Positions 7,718-17,129 of a stretch of 44,185 nt of DNA are shown piece by piece. Location: contig JARLJB010000262.1 of the NCBI GenBank assembly GCA_031291415.1, forward strand, positions 1 through 44,185, given 5' to 3'. Origin of the DNA: Telmatospirillum sp. (lineage in GTDB: Bacteria > Pseudomonadota > Alphaproteobacteria > Rhodospirillales > Magnetospirillaceae). The first letter of the stretch is position 1; each line of letters starts with the position of its first letter. A program made the position numbers and the translations under genes. The notes below the pieces were generated by a model, which searched no databases, was not told the DNA's origin, and worked only from the letters and a program-made list of their open reading frames with translations.

Positions 7718-9517
7718 TTAGGAAAGGCGCGCCTTCACATAAGATCCCGGGGCATCCTCGATGGGCGTCAATGCGCCGTCGCCAGGCTGGCAGGCCGAAA
7801 CAGTGCCGCCGGCGAATTTGGCGACCCATTTCTGCCAGTCCGGCCACCAGGATCCTTCATGCTGTTCGGCATTTTTCAGCCAGACCTCCGGATCCTTGGC
7901 TTTGCGGGAATTCGTCCAATAGCAGTACTTTTTTGCTTCCGGCGGGTTGACGATACCGGCGATATGCCCCGAAGCCGAGAGGACGAATCTGGTCGGTCCG
8001 CTGTAGATTTGGGTGGCGGCGTAGGTGCTTTTCCACGGTGCGATATGGTCTTCGCGGGTCGAAATCAGATAGGTCGGAATCTTGATGGTGCGAAGATCGA
8101 TCGGCGTGCCTTTGAGGCTGATGCCGCCCGGCGTTATCAGAAGATTCTCTTGATACATCTTGCGCAGGTAGAAGCTGTGCATCGCGGCCGGCATTCGGGT
8201 GGAATCTGAATTCCAGTAAAGCAGATCGAAGGGGAACGGTTCCTTTCCCAAGAGGTAATTGTTCACCACGAAAGACCAGATCAGGTCGTTGGCGCGGAGC
8301 ATATTGAAGGTGGTCGCCATCTCTGACCCTTCGAGATAGCCCTTCTGCTGCATCTTTTCTTCAAGAAACTGCAATTGCGCTTCGTCGATGAACACCGACA
8401 ATTCGCCGGCATCGGCAAAGTCGACCATGGTGGTGAAGAAGGTCGCCGAAAGGATGCGGTCGTCGCCATGCGCCGTCATATAGGCCAGCGTCGCCGCCAG
8501 CAACGTGCCGCCCAGGCAATAGCCGATGACGTTGATCTGCCGTTCGCCGGTGGCCTTTTCGATCTGTTCGAGCGCCGCGAGCGGTCCTTCGACCATATAG
8601 TCTTCGAAGGTCTTGCCAGCCAAGGTTTCGCCAGGGTTGACCCACGAGAGGACGAACACGGTATGTCCTTGTTCGACCGCGAAACGGATGAATGAATTCT
8701 TCGGACGTAAATCAAGAATGTAATATTTATTGATCCACGGCGGAATGATCATCAACGGCGCCTTGGCCACAGTCTCGCCGCTCGGGGCATATTGCACGAG
8801 CTGGATCAAGTCGTTTTGGTAGACGACTTTTCCCGGCGTCGTCGCGATGTTCTCGCCGACCTTGAAGGCGTCGAGGTCGGTCATGCGGATGGCCAGTTTC
8901 CCTTTGCCGCGCTCCAGATCCTCCAGCAGGTGATCAAGGCCTTTGACGAGGTTTTCCCCGCCACTTTCCACCGTGGCGCGCAGCACTTCCGGATTGGTCG
9001 CGACGAAGTTCGAAGGCGCCATGGCATCGACGAATTGCCGGGTATAGAAATCGACCTTCTTGGCTGTGTGATCGTCGAGGCCGTCGACATTGTGGACCAC
9101 GCCTTGCACCCAGCGGGCCGTCAGCAGGTAGGATTGTTTGATGAAGTCGAAGACTTCATTCTCCTCCCACAACTTATCCTTGAATCGGCGATCCGCCTTG
9201 TCGGGCACGGCAACCGGTACTGGCTCCTCGCCAAGCAGGCGGCGGGTCGTGGTCTGCCAAAGCTGCATATAGTCCTGCCACAGGCCCATCTGCGCTTCGA
9301 CCAGCTTGGCCGGATCGGACATCAGGCGGGTGGTCATTTCGAAAAAGGCGTCTCCGATATGGAGAGGGTCGCCGACGCCCTTCAGGGAATTTTCGCCCGC
9401 TTGCCGGGAGAGAAAGTCGGTGACAATCCGCTGACTGCGTTCGGCAATGTCGGACATCGCTTGGGCAAGCCCGGCGCTATTGCCGAACTTGCTGTCGATC
9501 TCGGTCTGTTCGGCCAT
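7718..9517 (-). CDS. phaC: Class I poly(3-hydroxyalkanoate) synthase
   Basis: The 599-residue product polymerises (R)-3-hydroxyacyl-CoA into storage polyester at the granule surface. It has the PhaC N-terminal domain (FFEMTTRLMSDPAKL) and the alpha/beta-hydrolase core. The lipase-like box GYCLGG supplies the catalytic Cys near residue 320, TREDHIAPWKS carries the conserved Asp-His pair, and SGHIAGIVNPP carries the catalytic His. Length and sequence fit class I enzymes that work without PhaE or PhaR subunits. ATG 9517 is preferred; an upstream in-frame GTG (9553) adds 12 residues but has a poorer ribosome-binding site. No other pha genes are adjacent. The gene is divergent from an OmpA-domain lipoprotein gene. 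Confidence 0.95.
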   Translation of the reverse strand: MAEQTEIDSKFGNSAGLAQAMSDIAERSQRIVTDFLSRQAGENSLKGVGDPLHIGDAFFEMTTRLMSDPAKLVEAQMGLWQDYMQLWQTTTRRLLGEEPVPVAVPDKADRRFKDKLWEENEVFDFIKQSYLLTARWVQGVVHNVDGLDDHTAKKVDFYTRQFVDAMAPSNFVATNPEVLRATVESGGENLVKGLDHLLEDLERGKGKLAIRMTDLDAFKVGENIATTPGKVVYQNDLIQLVQYAPSGETVAKAPLMIIPPWINKYYILDLRPKNSFIRFAVEQGHTVFVLSWVNPGETLAGKTFEDYMVEGPLAALEQIEKATGERQINVIGYCLGGTLLAATLAYMTAHGDDRILSATFFTTMVDFADAGELSVFIDEAQLQFLEEKMQQKGYLEGSEMATTFNMLRANDLIWSFVVNNYLLGKEPFPFDLLYWNSDSTRMPAAMHSFYLRKMYQENLLITPGGISLKGTPIDLRTIKIPTYLISTREDHIAPWKSTYAATQIYSGPTRFVLSASGHIAGIVNPPEAKKYCYWTNSRKAKDPEVWLKNAEQHEGSWWPDWQKWVAKFAGGTVSACQPGDGALTPIEDAPGSYVKARLS

Positions 9518-9741
9518 TTTCGTCGTTACCTTTTCACCGTAAGAGCTTCCCACAAGCCCTGGTTGTATCTGGGATTCGGTAGCGAGTTTGCAAGTGGTTT
9601 TCGAGGCCCGATTCTCAAGCCTTGGAGCACGTTTCCTCTATTGGTACTATATACTTTCATTCCAGGAATTGTTAAATGTCCATTTGCCGGGGAAAGAGGC
9701 TGACAGAACAATTCCGTATCGCGAGGAGCATCCGTTACACT

Positions 9742-11280
9742 ATGTGTGAGGCCAAAAAGGAACGACGCCGGGCTCTCAAGGGAGCCAGCCTGGCGGCAAG
9801 CAGTGCGTTGCTCTCGGCGATCTTTCTGGCCGGATGCTCTACCGTGGGTGACGCATTGAATCCCGGGCAGTGGGTCCAGGGCGTGTCCGATTGGGTGAGC
9901 GGTTCACCCGAGACATCCGGCGCGGCAAAGGCGCCGCCGCCCGATGATTTTCCGAAAATTCAGAACGATCAGCGGCCGGTGACCTCATCGAACAAGGATC
10001 GCGAGGCCGCGGTCAAGGGGCTGTCGGCAGATCACGCACATGCAAAATACACGCAAGACGTGTTGCGTCGCGACGGGAATCCGACTCAGCCCTTGAGTGC
10101 GGAACTGGCGGTGGCGCCGCAGATCAGCGACACGCCGGCGAGCGCCAAGGCAGACCAGCCTTCGAAGCCGGCCCAGTCTCAGGTTTCCCCGAAGGCCGCT
10201 GCTGCGGTGACGGCGCCGGCCGCCAAGCAAGAGGCTTCGACGATTCCTGAGAAGCCGGCCGTTTCAGTCGACGATGCACCGCCTCCGCCGCCATCCCGAC
10301 TGTCGTCGGGTGGGGCATTGCCGGTTGTCGAGGAGCCGGCTCCTGTGGCCGCGAATCCGTCGCCGTCCACCGATGCGACATCCGCTTCCGCTGTTGTTCC
10401 CGCCCCTGTTCCGGTTCAGGCCGTCGCACCAACGCCTGCGCCAGCACCAACGCCAGCACCAACGCCTACACCGGCATCTACGCCCGCACCGGCATCATCG
10501 GCACCGGTTGCCAGCAACCCGGCTCCGGCCGCCGCGGCGCCGGTCCCTGAGACGGCTGCCCCTGAGGCGGCGGTCAGTGCGCCGACGCCTGCCACGGCAA
10601 CACCGGTGGTGGAGGCTCCGACGCGGACTGCAGCCGTCGCCACTCCCCCCGCCGCCGCGCCAGCGGTGAAGCCGGCGGCGCCCAGGCAGGCCGACAGTGT
10701 TCCGGCGATGACGGCACCGGCGATTACCGCCCCGGCCTCGGTCGATGACGTCTACCGGCGCCGGCTTTCCGAGTTCAACGGCACGCCGGCCCAGGTGGCT
10801 CAGACGGCGCCGGCCGCCGTGCCGGCGGTGTCCGCTCAGGCCGATTCCGGGTCGGAGATTACTCTGATTCCGCCGGCGGAATATCGTCGCAAGCTGGCCC
10901 ATGACAATGGTGGCGCCCGTCCGCTCAACGCCTTTGACGGCTCGCGCAACGCCGCTTCGTTCCAGGTTGCCGCCGTTCGCTTCGGCGAAGGAACTGCCGA
11001 ACTGTCAGCCGGCGAGCAAGCGCACCTCAAGGAGGTCGCCGCGCTTTACCGCGAGAAGAGCGAGGCGAGCATCCGGGTTCTCGGTCGATCGGCCAGTCCC
11101 AGACTGGATGTCGGTGCCAAAGCCAACCGGGACGCCAACCGCCAATTGGCGGGCGGACGTGCCGCGGCTATCGCTCGCGAACTGATCAAACTGGGGGTCC
11201 CCGCCCGGAAGATCTTCGCCGGCGCGGTCGAAGCTACTGCCGGGAATGGCGAAACGACAGAGATCTATATCGACTATTGA
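9742..11280 (+). CDS. OmpA-domain lipoprotein with long Pro/Ala-rich linker
   Basis: The 512-residue product starts with a basic N-terminus and a hydrophobic stretch ending in the lipobox LAGC, so it is probably lipidated. A low-complexity linker of roughly 250 residues follows, made of Ala-Pro repeats (APTPAPAPTPAP and similar). The C-terminal 110 residues (VAAVRFGEGTAELSAGEQAHL ... LGVPARKIFAGAVEA) form an OmpA-like peptidoglycan-binding domain. The protein likely anchors a membrane to peptidoglycan across a distance set by the flexible linker. ATG 9742 is the best start for the lipoprotein signal, although its GAGGAG is rather distant; the frame opens at 9676. The low-complexity DNA creates long false frames on both strands. 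Confidence 0.75.
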   Translation: MCEAKKERRRALKGASLAASSALLSAIFLAGCSTVGDALNPGQWVQGVSDWVSGSPETSGAAKAPPPDDFPKIQNDQRPVTSSNKDREAAVKGLSADHAHAKYTQDVLRRDGNPTQPLSAELAVAPQISDTPASAKADQPSKPAQSQVSPKAAAAVTAPAAKQEASTIPEKPAVSVDDAPPPPPSRLSSGGALPVVEEPAPVAANPSPSTDATSASAVVPAPVPVQAVAPTPAPAPTPAPTPTPASTPAPASSAPVASNPAPAAAAPVPETAAPEAAVSAPTPATATPVVEAPTRTAAVATPPAAAPAVKPAAPRQADSVPAMTAPAITAPASVDDVYRRRLSEFNGTPAQVAQTAPAAVPAVSAQADSGSEITLIPPAEYRRKLAHDNGGARPLNAFDGSRNAASFQVAAVRFGEGTAELSAGEQAHLKEVAALYREKSEASIRVLGRSASPRLDVGAKANRDANRQLAGGRAAAIARELIKLGVPARKIFAGAVEATAGNGETTEIYIDY

Positions 11281-11307
11281 GCCTCATCGGGCTAAAGATC
11301 TCAGCAG

Positions 11308-11331
11308 GCCGTCGTTCGATTTTCGGACGGC
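11308..11331 (+). terminator. Possible terminator hairpin after the OmpA-lipoprotein gene
   Basis: GCCGTC and GACGGC form a 6-bp stem around a 12-nt loop containing TTTT, 27 bp after the stop. No T-run follows the stem, so confidence is low. Confidence 0.3.
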
Positions 11332-11438
11332 GGCGGTATCCCGTCTTTAAACCTTATGTCGGAAATCCCGATGGGTTGGCGATCGTTGACGGGAGCGACA
11401 GCCCCACCCATCCACCCATGCCTTAGGTGAATGCAACC

Positions 11439-12662
11439 ATGGAAAGTGAATTTTATCGTCTGAAGCGGCTTCCCCCTTATGTCTTCGCCGAAGTGAACGC
11501 GATGAAGGCACGAGCACGAGCCGCAGCAGACGACATCATTGACTTGGGCATGGGCAATCCTGACCAACCGACGCCGCAGCACATCGTCGATAAGCTGGTC
11601 GAGGCGGCCCGCAACCCGCGTGCCCACCGCTATTCGATGTCGCGTGGCATTCCGGGTCTGCGCAAGGCTTTGGCCGGCTATTACCAGCGCCGGTTCAATG
11701 TCGATCTCGATCCGGAAACCGAGTGCATCGTCACTTTGGGGTCCAAGGAGGGATTGGCCAATCTGGCGTCGGCGATCACCAGCCCGGGCGACATCTTGCT
11801 GGTTCCTAATCCCAGCTATCCGATCCATCCCTACGGTTTCATCATCGCCGGTGGTTCGGTCCGCCATATTCCGGTGATTCCCAATGATGATCTGCTGACC
11901 GCCCTGAAGCGGGCGGTCAAGCATTCGGTTCCGAAGCCGGTGGCTTTGGTGCTCAACTACCCGTCCAATCCGACGGCATTGATCGCTGATTTGGATTTTT
12001 ATGGACAGGTTGTCGATTTTTGCCGTTTCCACGGGATCTATATTCTGTCGGATCTGGCCTATGCCGAGATCTATTTCGATATCGAGCCGCCGCCGTCGAT
12101 CCTGCAAGTTCCCGGCGCCAAGGACGTCGCCATCGAATTCACCTCGATGTCCAAGACCTACAACATGCCGGGTTGGCGTATCGGCTTCGCGGCCGGTAAC
12201 AAGACGTTGATCCACGCACTGTCGCGGATCAAGTCCTACCTCGATTACGGTGCTTTCACGCCGATCCAGGTCGCGGCCTCGGCCGCCCTCAACGGACCGC
12301 AGGAGTGTGTCGAGGAGATCCGTCAGCTTTACAAGGACCGCCGCGACGTGCTGATCGAGGGTTTGGAGGCGGCCGGCTGGTCGGTTCCCTGTCCGCCGGC
12401 CACTATGTTCGCCTGGGCGCCGATTCCGCCGGCTTTCGCCCATCTCGGTTCGCTCGAATTTTCGAAGCTTCTGCTGCGCGACGCCAAGGTGGCGGTGGCG
12501 CCCGGCATCGGCTTCGGCGAACATGGCGATGGCCACGTGCGTATTGCCTTGGTGGAAAACCGCCATCGCATCCGCCAAGCAGTGCGCAACATCAAGCAAT
12601 TCCTTGGATCTTACGACAAGGTTCTCGAAAATGCTGAAAAAGAGAAGGTAATCGGGGCGTGA
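11439..12662 (+). CDS. PLP-dependent class I/II aminotransferase (AlaC-like)
   Basis: The 407-residue product has the fold-type I aminotransferase signature: substrate and PLP-contact segments GMGNPDQPTP and YPSNPTA, DLAYAEIYFD with the ring-contacting Asp, and SMSKTYNMPGWRIGF with the PLP Lys. The N-terminal FAEVNAMKARARA and overall length match the AlaC/YfdZ alanine aminotransferase group, which is easily confused with LL-diaminopimelate aminotransferase. ATG 11439 has AGGTGA about 8 nt upstream, better than GTG 11427. Its stop overlaps the start of homoserine dehydrogenase (TGATG), so the two are translationally coupled. This suggests an amino-acid biosynthesis role linked to the aspartate family. 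Confidence 0.88.
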   Translation: MESEFYRLKRLPPYVFAEVNAMKARARAAADDIIDLGMGNPDQPTPQHIVDKLVEAARNPRAHRYSMSRGIPGLRKALAGYYQRRFNVDLDPETECIVTLGSKEGLANLASAITSPGDILLVPNPSYPIHPYGFIIAGGSVRHIPVIPNDDLLTALKRAVKHSVPKPVALVLNYPSNPTALIADLDFYGQVVDFCRFHGIYILSDLAYAEIYFDIEPPPSILQVPGAKDVAIEFTSMSKTYNMPGWRIGFAAGNKTLIHALSRIKSYLDYGAFTPIQVAASAALNGPQECVEEIRQLYKDRRDVLIEGLEAAGWSVPCPPATMFAWAPIPPAFAHLGSLEFSKLLLRDAKVAVAPGIGFGEHGDGHVRIALVENRHRIRQAVRNIKQFLGSYDKVLENAEKEKVIGA

Positions 12663-13945
12663 TGGACGAATTGAAAATAGCGATCGCCGGCCTTGGAACG
12701 GTCGGCGGCGGAACGGTGAAACTGCTGCATCAGCATGCGGACCTGCTGACGGCGCGGACCGGACGGCGCCTTCATCTGGTCGCCGCCGCCGCATTGGAGA
12801 AGCCCGCCGACCTGCCGCTCGACGGCGTCTCCTTCTTCACCGACGCGCGGGCCATGGCCCGCGATGCCGATTATGACGTGCTGATCGAACTGATCGGCGG
12901 GGCCAACGGCGTCGCTCTCGATGTGGTGACGGCGGCCTTGGGACGCGGGCGTCATGTGGTGACGGCCAACAAGGCGATGGTTGCCCACCACGGGCTCAAG
13001 CTGGCGGAACAGGCCGAAGCGGCGGGCGTTACTTTCGGCTACGAAGCCGCGGTGGCCGGTGGAATTCCGGTCATCAAGGCCCTGCGTGAGGGATTGGCCG
13101 CCAATCAACTCAATCAGGTCTATGGCATCCTGAACGGCACCTGCAATTATATTTTGACCACCATGCGGGAAAGCGGTCGGGAGTTCAGCGACGTTCTGGC
13201 CGAAGCGCAGGCTTTGGGATACGCCGAAGCCGATCCCAGCTTCGATATCGATGGTATTGATACGGCCCATAAGCTGACGATTCTCACCAGCCTGGCGTTC
13301 GGCACGGCGGTTGACTTCGATAAGGTGCATATCGAGGGAATCCGCCATGTCTCGGCGCTCGATATCCGTTCGGCCGAGGAATTGGGATATCGCATCAAGC
13401 TTCTTGGCATCGCGCGGCGGACCGACGCCGGAATCGAGCAGCGGGTCCATCCCTGCATGGTGCCGATCAGTTCGTCGATCGGCTGCATCGAAGGCGTCTT
13501 CAACGCCGTGGTGGCCGAGGGCGATTTCGTCGGGCGGACCTTGTTCGAAGGCCGTGGCGCCGGGGCGACCCCGACCGCTTCGGCGGTCGTTGCCGATGTT
13601 CTCGACATTGCCGCCGGCCGGCGCACACCGACCTTCGGGATTCCGGCCACGGCCCTGGCGCCGTTGCAGACGGCGCCGATGGACAATCACCATGGTGCTT
13701 TCTATATCCGTCTGATGGTTCGCGATCGGCCGGGTGTGTTCGCCGGCATTGCGGCGGCGTTGCGCGACGCCGAGGTGTCGATGGAATCGATCCTGCAGCG
13801 TGGCCGGGCGCCGGGCGAAACCGTGCCGGTGGTGATGACGGTTCATGACACGCGGGAACGCGCGATGAGGAAGGCGCTCGAACGCATTCGGGCGATTGCG
13901 GAAGTCGTCGACCCGCCGCATCTGATCCGGATCGAGGCCTTTTGA
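12662..13945 (+). CDS. hom: Homoserine dehydrogenase
   Basis: The 427-residue product reduces aspartate semialdehyde to homoserine in threonine/methionine synthesis. It has the Rossmann motif GLGTVGGGT near residue 12, the catalytic region GYEAAVAGGIPVIKALREGL with NGTCNYILT, and EADPSFDIDGIDTAHKL with the substrate-binding residues. The C-terminal 80 residues (FYIRLMVRDRPGVFAGIA) form an ACT domain for feedback inhibition, probably by threonine. The ATG overlaps the aminotransferase stop; a GTG one codon upstream is an alternative. glpX follows after 20 bp. Length is normal for monofunctional enzymes without an aspartokinase domain. Confidence 0.95.
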   Translation: MDELKIAIAGLGTVGGGTVKLLHQHADLLTARTGRRLHLVAAAALEKPADLPLDGVSFFTDARAMARDADYDVLIELIGGANGVALDVVTAALGRGRHVVTANKAMVAHHGLKLAEQAEAAGVTFGYEAAVAGGIPVIKALREGLAANQLNQVYGILNGTCNYILTTMRESGREFSDVLAEAQALGYAEADPSFDIDGIDTAHKLTILTSLAFGTAVDFDKVHIEGIRHVSALDIRSAEELGYRIKLLGIARRTDAGIEQRVHPCMVPISSSIGCIEGVFNAVVAEGDFVGRTLFEGRGAGATPTASAVVADVLDIAAGRRTPTFGIPATALAPLQTAPMDNHHGAFYIRLMVRDRPGVFAGIAAALRDAEVSMESILQRGRAPGETVPVVMTVHDTRERAMRKALERIRAIAEVVDPPHLIRIEAF

Positions 13946-13965
13946 TCGTGTTGGGAGATGGGGTC

Positions 13966-14961
13966 ATGTCCGATAAAGCTGTCACCGCTTTTATCGACCG
14001 CAATCTTGCCCTTGAGGCGGTTCGGGTGACGGAAGCCGCCGCGCTCGCCTCGTCTCGCGAGACGGGGCGGGGTGACGAGCGGTCGGCCGACCAGGCGGCG
14101 ATGCGGGCCATGCGGGCGGCGCTCAACGCTCTGGAGATCGACGGGACGATCGTCATCGGCGAGGGCGAGGCCGATGAGTGCGACATGCTCTACATTGGCG
14201 AGAAGGTCGGCACCGATCACGGCGGCGTGGCCATCGATATCGCTTTGGATCCGTTGGAAGGCGCGACCATCTGCGCCAAGGGCGCCCAGAACGCCGTAGC
14301 TGTCGTCGCCCTGGCCGAGCATGGGAGTTTCTTGAGCGCGCCGGCGGTCTACATGGAAAAGATCGCTGTCGGTCCGCATTTGCCGGACGGCGTTGTCGAC
14401 CTCGATGATTCGCCGGAAACCAATCTGAAAAATCTCGCCAAGGCCAAGGAAACCGATATCTCGGATTTGCTGATCTGCATTCTCGATCGGCCCCGCCACG
14501 AAGATCTGATCGCCAAGGTCCGCGAGGCCGGGGCGCGCGTCATGTTGATCAATGATGGCGATTTGTCGGGGGCCATCGCCACGGCGCATCCCGATAGCGG
14601 CGTCGATATGTATCTGGGAAGCGGCGGCGCGCCGGAAGGCGTTCTGGCGGCGGCGGCCCTGGCCTGCGTCGGCGGTCAGATGCAGGGGCGTCTGCTGTTT
14701 CGCAGCGAGGATGATCGGGTCCTGGCCCGTCGTCGCGGCATTACCGATTTTACGCGGCGCTACGATCTTTCCGACATGGCCAAGGGCGACATCATGTTTG
14801 CCGCCACCGGCGTTACCGATGGCGCGCTGCTGCGCGGCGTACGCCGGTTTCGCGGCGGGGCGATCACCCATTCCATCGTCTTGCGCGCCAGTTCGGGCAC
14901 CGTGCGCAGTATCGAGGCGCAGCACCGGCTGGATCATTTCGGCGAGATCTTCGGCGATTAA
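13966..14961 (+). CDS. glpX: Class II fructose-1,6-bisphosphatase
   Basis: The 331-residue product hydrolyses fructose 1,6-bisphosphate in gluconeogenesis, and in some autotrophs also sedoheptulose bisphosphate. Family marks are ETGRGDERSADQAAMRAMR, the metal-site segment IGEGEADECDMLYIGEKVG, VAIDIALDPLEG, and GSGGAPEGVLAAAALACVGG. ATG 13966 has GGGAG 10 nt upstream and gives the usual N-terminus; the frame is open further up. It follows hom closely and precedes recJ by 31 bp, an arrangement I know from Rhodospirillales, so the block is probably one transcript. No Calvin-cycle genes are adjacent. Confidence 0.95.
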   Translation: MSDKAVTAFIDRNLALEAVRVTEAAALASSRETGRGDERSADQAAMRAMRAALNALEIDGTIVIGEGEADECDMLYIGEKVGTDHGGVAIDIALDPLEGATICAKGAQNAVAVVALAEHGSFLSAPAVYMEKIAVGPHLPDGVVDLDDSPETNLKNLAKAKETDISDLLICILDRPRHEDLIAKVREAGARVMLINDGDLSGAIATAHPDSGVDMYLGSGGAPEGVLAAAALACVGGQMQGRLLFRSEDDRVLARRRGITDFTRRYDLSDMAKGDIMFAATGVTDGALLRGVRRFRGGAITHSIVLRASSGTVRSIEAQHRLDHFGEIFGD

Positions 14962-14992
14962 GCTTTTTGGTTAGGGGGAGAGGAAACCTGGC

Positions 14993-16792
14993 ATGGCGAT
15001 GGATGGAAAGGATGGTCTGTCTGTCGGTGCGGAGGCCTTTCTCGGAGTTGAACGTTCCCTGACCGGACGGCGTTGGCAAAGCAAGCCGATCGACGACCGG
15101 CTGGCCCAGGCGATCAGCCAGCGGCTGGAGGTGCCCGATGTGGTGGCCCGCGCCATGGTGGCCCGTGGCGTCGACCTCGACGGCGCCCAGTCCTTTCTCA
15201 ATCCGACCTTGCGTGAGCTGCTTCCCGACCCTTTTCATCTGCGGGACATCCGTAAAGCCGCCGAGCGGTTGGCCGATGCGATCGCCGGCGGCAAGGCCAT
15301 CGGGATTTTCGGCGACTACGACGTCGACGGAGCCACGTCATCGGCCTTGCTCTCGCGCTTCCTCGGGGCGGCCGGGGCCGAGGTCCTGGTTCATATTCCC
15401 GACCGCATGACCGAAGGCTATGGTCCCAATGCGCCGGCCCTGCTTGAGCTGCAGGCCAAGGGGGCGGGGGTGGTGGTGACGGTGGACTGCGGCATCACCG
15501 CTTTCGAGGCGCTCGATGCCGCCGCCAGCGCCGGGCTCGACGTCATCGTCGTCGATCACCACGCCGCCGAGGCCGGGCTGCCGCCGGCCTTTGCCGTGGT
15601 CAATCCCAACCGCTTGGACGAAACCAGTCCGCATGGCCATCTGGCGGCGGTCGGGGTTACGTTTCTATTGGTGGTGGCGCTCCACAAGGTGCTGCGGGAA
15701 CGCGGCTGGTTCGGTGCCGGGCGGACGGCGCCTGATCTTCTGCAATGGCTTGATATCGTGGCGCTGGGAACCATCTGCGATGTGGTGCCGTTGGTGGGGG
15801 TCAATCGCGCGCTGGCAGCCCAGGGCCTGAAGGTCATGGCGCGGCGAACCAACCCCGGCATCGCCGCCCTGGCCGACGTGGCCGGAGTGAAGGAGCGGCT
15901 GGACGCCTATCATGTCGGCTACATCCTGGGGCCCAGGGTCAATGCCGGCGGCCGGGTCGGGCAGGCCGATCTCGGGGTGCGGCTGCTGTCGACCGCCGAT
16001 GCCGGCGAGGCGGCGCATCTGGCCCAGCTTCTCGACGGTTACAACAAGGATCGCCAGGAGATCGAGGCGGCGGTGCTGTTGGCCGCCATCGAACAGGTGG
16101 AAAGCCGGGAGGCCGATGGCCCGCTGATTGTCGCCGCCGGCGAGGATTGGCATCCCGGGGTAATCGGCATCATCGCCGGGCGTCTTAAGGAACGTTACAA
16201 CCGGCCGGCCTGCGTGATCGCCATCGACGGCCCGGAAGGCAAGGGGTCGGGGCGTTCGGTTCCCGGTCTCGACCTTGGCGCGGCGATCATCGCGGCGCGA
16301 CAGGCCGGTTTGTTGACCCGTGGCGGCGGCCATGCCATGGCGGCGGGTTTCTCTGTTCCGACCGAGCGGATCGAGGAGCTGCGCCGCTTTCTGGGCGAAC
16401 GGCTGACCGCCCAGATGACCGGACCGCTGCGGCCGGTGCTGGAGCTTGACGGCGGCTTGGACGCCGGCGGCGCGACGCTCGACCTGGTCGAGACATTGCG
16501 CCGGCTTGGCCCTTTCGGGTCGGGCAACGCCGAACCGCGGTTCGCCATCATGGGCGCCCGCATCGTCGCGCCGCGTATCGTCGGGATGGGCCATGTCGCC
16601 TGTCAGGTCAGCGGTCGCGGCGGTGGGCGCCTGAAGGCCATCGCCTTCCGCGCCGCTGATTCCGAGCTTGGCCACGCGCTTCTGGCCAATGACGGCACGC
16701 CCTTGCATCTGGCCGGGACGCTTCGTATCGACAATTGGCAGGGCAATACCAATGTTCAGCTCTTCATCGAAGACGCTGCTTCCTTGCTTTGA
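14993..16792 (+). CDS. recJ: Single-stranded-DNA-specific exonuclease RecJ
   Basis: The 599-residue product is a 5'-3' single-strand DNA exonuclease of recombination and mismatch repair. It shows the DHH-family motifs: GIFGDYDVDGATSSALL (motif I), VVTVDCGITAFEAL, VIVVDHHAAE (the DHH triad) and the downstream GPRVNAGGRVG. The DHHA1 domain carries GGGHAMAAGFSV near residue 443, and an OB-like C-terminal domain ends the protein. Length is typical. ATG 14993 is preceded by GGGGAGAGG. It ends the housekeeping block; the tRNA-Glu gene follows 99 bp downstream under its own promoter. Confidence 0.95.
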   Translation: MAMDGKDGLSVGAEAFLGVERSLTGRRWQSKPIDDRLAQAISQRLEVPDVVARAMVARGVDLDGAQSFLNPTLRELLPDPFHLRDIRKAAERLADAIAGGKAIGIFGDYDVDGATSSALLSRFLGAAGAEVLVHIPDRMTEGYGPNAPALLELQAKGAGVVVTVDCGITAFEALDAAASAGLDVIVVDHHAAEAGLPPAFAVVNPNRLDETSPHGHLAAVGVTFLLVVALHKVLRERGWFGAGRTAPDLLQWLDIVALGTICDVVPLVGVNRALAAQGLKVMARRTNPGIAALADVAGVKERLDAYHVGYILGPRVNAGGRVGQADLGVRLLSTADAGEAAHLAQLLDGYNKDRQEIEAAVLLAAIEQVESREADGPLIVAAGEDWHPGVIGIIAGRLKERYNRPACVIAIDGPEGKGSGRSVPGLDLGAAIIAARQAGLLTRGGGHAMAAGFSVPTERIEELRRFLGERLTAQMTGPLRPVLELDGGLDAGGATLDLVETLRRLGPFGSGNAEPRFAIMGARIVAPRIVGMGHVACQVSGRGGGRLKAIAFRAADSELGHALLANDGTPLHLAGTLRIDNWQGNTNVQLFIEDAASLL

Positions 16793-16845
16793 CGGAAGGT
16801 TCGGCCAGAAAACGGAATTTGTTGCAAGGTACCCCCAGAAAGCCG

Positions 16846-16874
16846 TTGATTTTGCTCTCGGGCAAGGCTATCTA
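16846..16874 (+). promoter_or_regulatory. Putative promoter of tRNA-Glu
   Basis: TTGATT (16846-16851) and TATCTA (16869-16874) are separated by exactly 17 bp, with the -10 element 18 bp before the mature tRNA 5' end. Four and three of six positions match the sigma-70 consensus. Confidence 0.45.
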
Positions 16875-16891
16875 GTCGGTCCCTCCACGAC

Positions 16892-16967
16892 GTCCCCATC
16901 GTCTAGAGGCCTAGGACATCGCCCTTTCACGGCGGTAACACGAGTTCGAATCTCGTTGGGGACGCCA
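16892..16967 (+). tRNA. tRNA-Glu (anticodon UUC)
   Basis: The 76-nt sequence folds into a canonical cloverleaf. The acceptor stem GTCCCCA/TGGGGAC has G as discriminator and an encoded CCA. The anticodon stem TCGCC/GGCGG closes the loop CTTTCAC, giving anticodon TTC. The T-arm ACGAGTTCGAATCTCGT is perfect. It decodes GAA and GAG and is also the glutamyl donor for tetrapyrrole synthesis via the C5 route in most proteobacteria (ALA synthase in many alphaproteobacteria). A toxin-antitoxin pair lies directly downstream, but I see no att-like repeat of the tRNA 3' end that would mark an integrated island. Confidence 0.97.
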
Positions 16968-17073
16968 ATTCTTCCAATGACGGTTGATAGCGACAGACAG
17001 TTGGCCTTACCTGCCATTCGTCACGCTTGGTCCCGAAATCGATGTGCGGCTTTTGCCACGCGACCTTGGCGTA

Positions 17074-17102
17074 TTGTAAAACGCACTACGAGTGCGCATA
17101 TT
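17074..17102 (+). promoter_or_regulatory. Promoter and operator of the toxin-antitoxin operon
   Basis: TTGTAA (17074-17079) and CATATT (17097-17102) sit 17 bp apart. The spacer contains the perfect inverted repeat CGCACT-ACG-AGTGCG (17082-17096). An operator inside the spacer would let the ribbon-helix-helix antitoxin block RNA polymerase, the usual autoregulation of such operons. Confidence 0.6.
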
Positions 17103-17129
17103 GGTGGTCAGTTTCAGGGAGACATGACC

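Noticed and set aside
10430-10500. Apparent short tandem repeats (GCACCAACGCC-type) in the lipoprotein gene.
   Set aside because: They encode the Ala-Pro linker of the OmpA-domain lipoprotein and need no separate explanation as a CRISPR or satellite.
11301-14937. Long minus-strand frames (497, 436 and 364 codons) opposite the aminotransferase, hom and glpX genes.
   Set aside because: The plus-strand products are unmistakable enzymes; the antisense frames have Arg/His-rich compositions without domains.
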